Assembly: GCA_035524095.1 (NCBI GenBank)
Contig: DATKPK010000024.1
Span: forward strand, 1-6,645
Source: DATJUF01 sp035524095
GTDB lineage: Bacteria > Desulfobacterota > Binatia > Binatales > Binataceae
Direction: 5' to 3'
Length of the DNA: 6,645 nucleotides
Position numbers and translations under genes: made by a program
The notes under the pieces: generated by a model
Seen by the model: only the letters and a program-made list of their open reading frames with translations
Told to the model about the DNA's origin: nothing
The model's database searches: none
Shown here: positions 6,182 through 6,645 of the stretch, one piece after another
Numbering within the stretch: the stretch's first letter is position 1
Layout of the letters: every line of letters begins with the position of its first letter

Positions 6182-6625
6182 TTACAACTCGACCCAGAAG
6201 GTATCCGCCAGCCCGTTCGCGTAACTGACGCGTTTCGGCTCAATCCGGATCATGCGCAGATTGTGGTTGGCGAAGAACGGTTCCTCAAATGGATTTTTTT
6301 CAAGAAATATAGCCTTATAGCGCTCCCACTCGGCGCTCGTGCAGTCCACCTCATGCGCGATTCCTTGAATCGCCACCCGCGCGATCGCGAAGCCGCCCGG
6401 CTCCGCCTTGTCCCGCGTGTCGACCATCACAGTCGCATGTGGCCGCTGCGACAGATTCTGAAACCGCTCGCTGCTCAATCCCATGATAAAGATTAGTGAG
6501 AAATCTTCGGTCTGAGCGAACGCTTGCAATGTGCCAGTCGGCCATCGAGTGCCGTGCGTGATCAGCACGGCCAGATTCTCCATCTCGAGCAGGGTGGCCA
6601 GCTTGCTCTTTTGTTCCTCATTCAT
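6182..6625 (-). CDS. Pyridoxamine 5'-phosphate oxidase-like (flavin-binding split-barrel) protein
   Basis: This is a small 147-residue protein with the split beta-barrel pattern of the pyridoxamine-phosphate oxidase-related superfamily, which binds FMN or F420 and also includes heme-binding branches. An N-terminal helix (about 1-15) leads into LAVLITHGTRWPTGTLQAF, the barrel strands, SSERFQNLSQRPHATVMVD (about 51-69, the usual 'K/R-xxNL-xxxP' segment) and a C-terminal IRIEPKRVSYANG strand typical of the family. It is too short and too divergent to be true PdxH, so a vitamin B6 role should not be assumed; cofactor and substrate are unknown. The start is ATG at 6625, with GGAG about 11 bases upstream, so the gene appears complete. 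It reads towards the ATP-grasp operon but is separated from it by 172 bp. Confidence 0.88.
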   Translation of the reverse strand: MNEEQKSKLATLLEMENLAVLITHGTRWPTGTLQAFAQTEDFSLIFIMGLSSERFQNLSQRPHATVMVDTRDKAEPGGFAIARVAIQGIAHEVDCTSAEWERYKAIFLEKNPFEEPFFANHNLRMIRIEPKRVSYANGLADTFWVEL

Positions 6626-6645
6626 CCGCGAGTGCTCTCCGCCAA

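Overview
The window is a compact stretch of bacterial chromosome, GC-rich by eye (roughly mid to high 50s percent). It holds six convincing protein genes and no RNA gene, insertion sequence or CRISPR array that I can see. A lipoprotein-type SCO/SenC copper chaperone points to a Gram-negative aerobe with a cytochrome oxidase. The soluble transhydrogenase looks closer to the GGVCxNTGTIPSK type (mycobacteria and several non-enterobacterial phyla) than to the E. coli type. I cannot name the genus from sequence alone; an environmental lineage with acidobacterial, binatotal or deltaproteobacterial affinities would fit, but this is a guess.

Layout. Positions 1-200 are an upstream region with a perfect short hairpin, a tandem 9-bp repeat and a TATAAT box. 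Positions 201-845 (+) encode a SCO/SenC lipoprotein. Positions 846-955 separate two convergent genes and contain weak terminator-like hairpins. Positions 956-2353 (-) encode soluble NAD(P)+ transhydrogenase (SthA), whose best start is an internal GTG with a strong Shine-Dalgarno site. Positions 2354-2597 are its leader, with three small dyads and a -10-like box. Positions 2598-6009 (-) hold a tightly packed three-gene operon, transcribed in the order circularly permuted ATP-grasp protein, alpha-E (DUF403) protein, transglutaminase-like protease/transferase, with gaps of 19 and 9 bp. Positions 6010-6181 are a gap with one bipartite hairpin, and 6182-6625 (-) encode a small pyridoxamine-5'-phosphate-oxidase-like flavin-binding protein.

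How the genes work together. The ATP-grasp / alpha-E / transglutaminase trio is a recurrent bacterial gene set whose biochemical role is still largely unknown. The prediction from comparative genomics is that it makes amide bonds (a peptide or peptide-tag product), with the transglutaminase-fold enzyme attaching or cutting it; a proteasome-like Anbu protease is often a neighbour but is absent from this window. This operon is the most interesting system here. SthA (NADPH/NADH balance), SCO (Cu-A site assembly of cytochrome oxidase) and the flavin-type protein are loosely 'redox' genes, but nothing in the sequence ties them to the trio beyond proximity.
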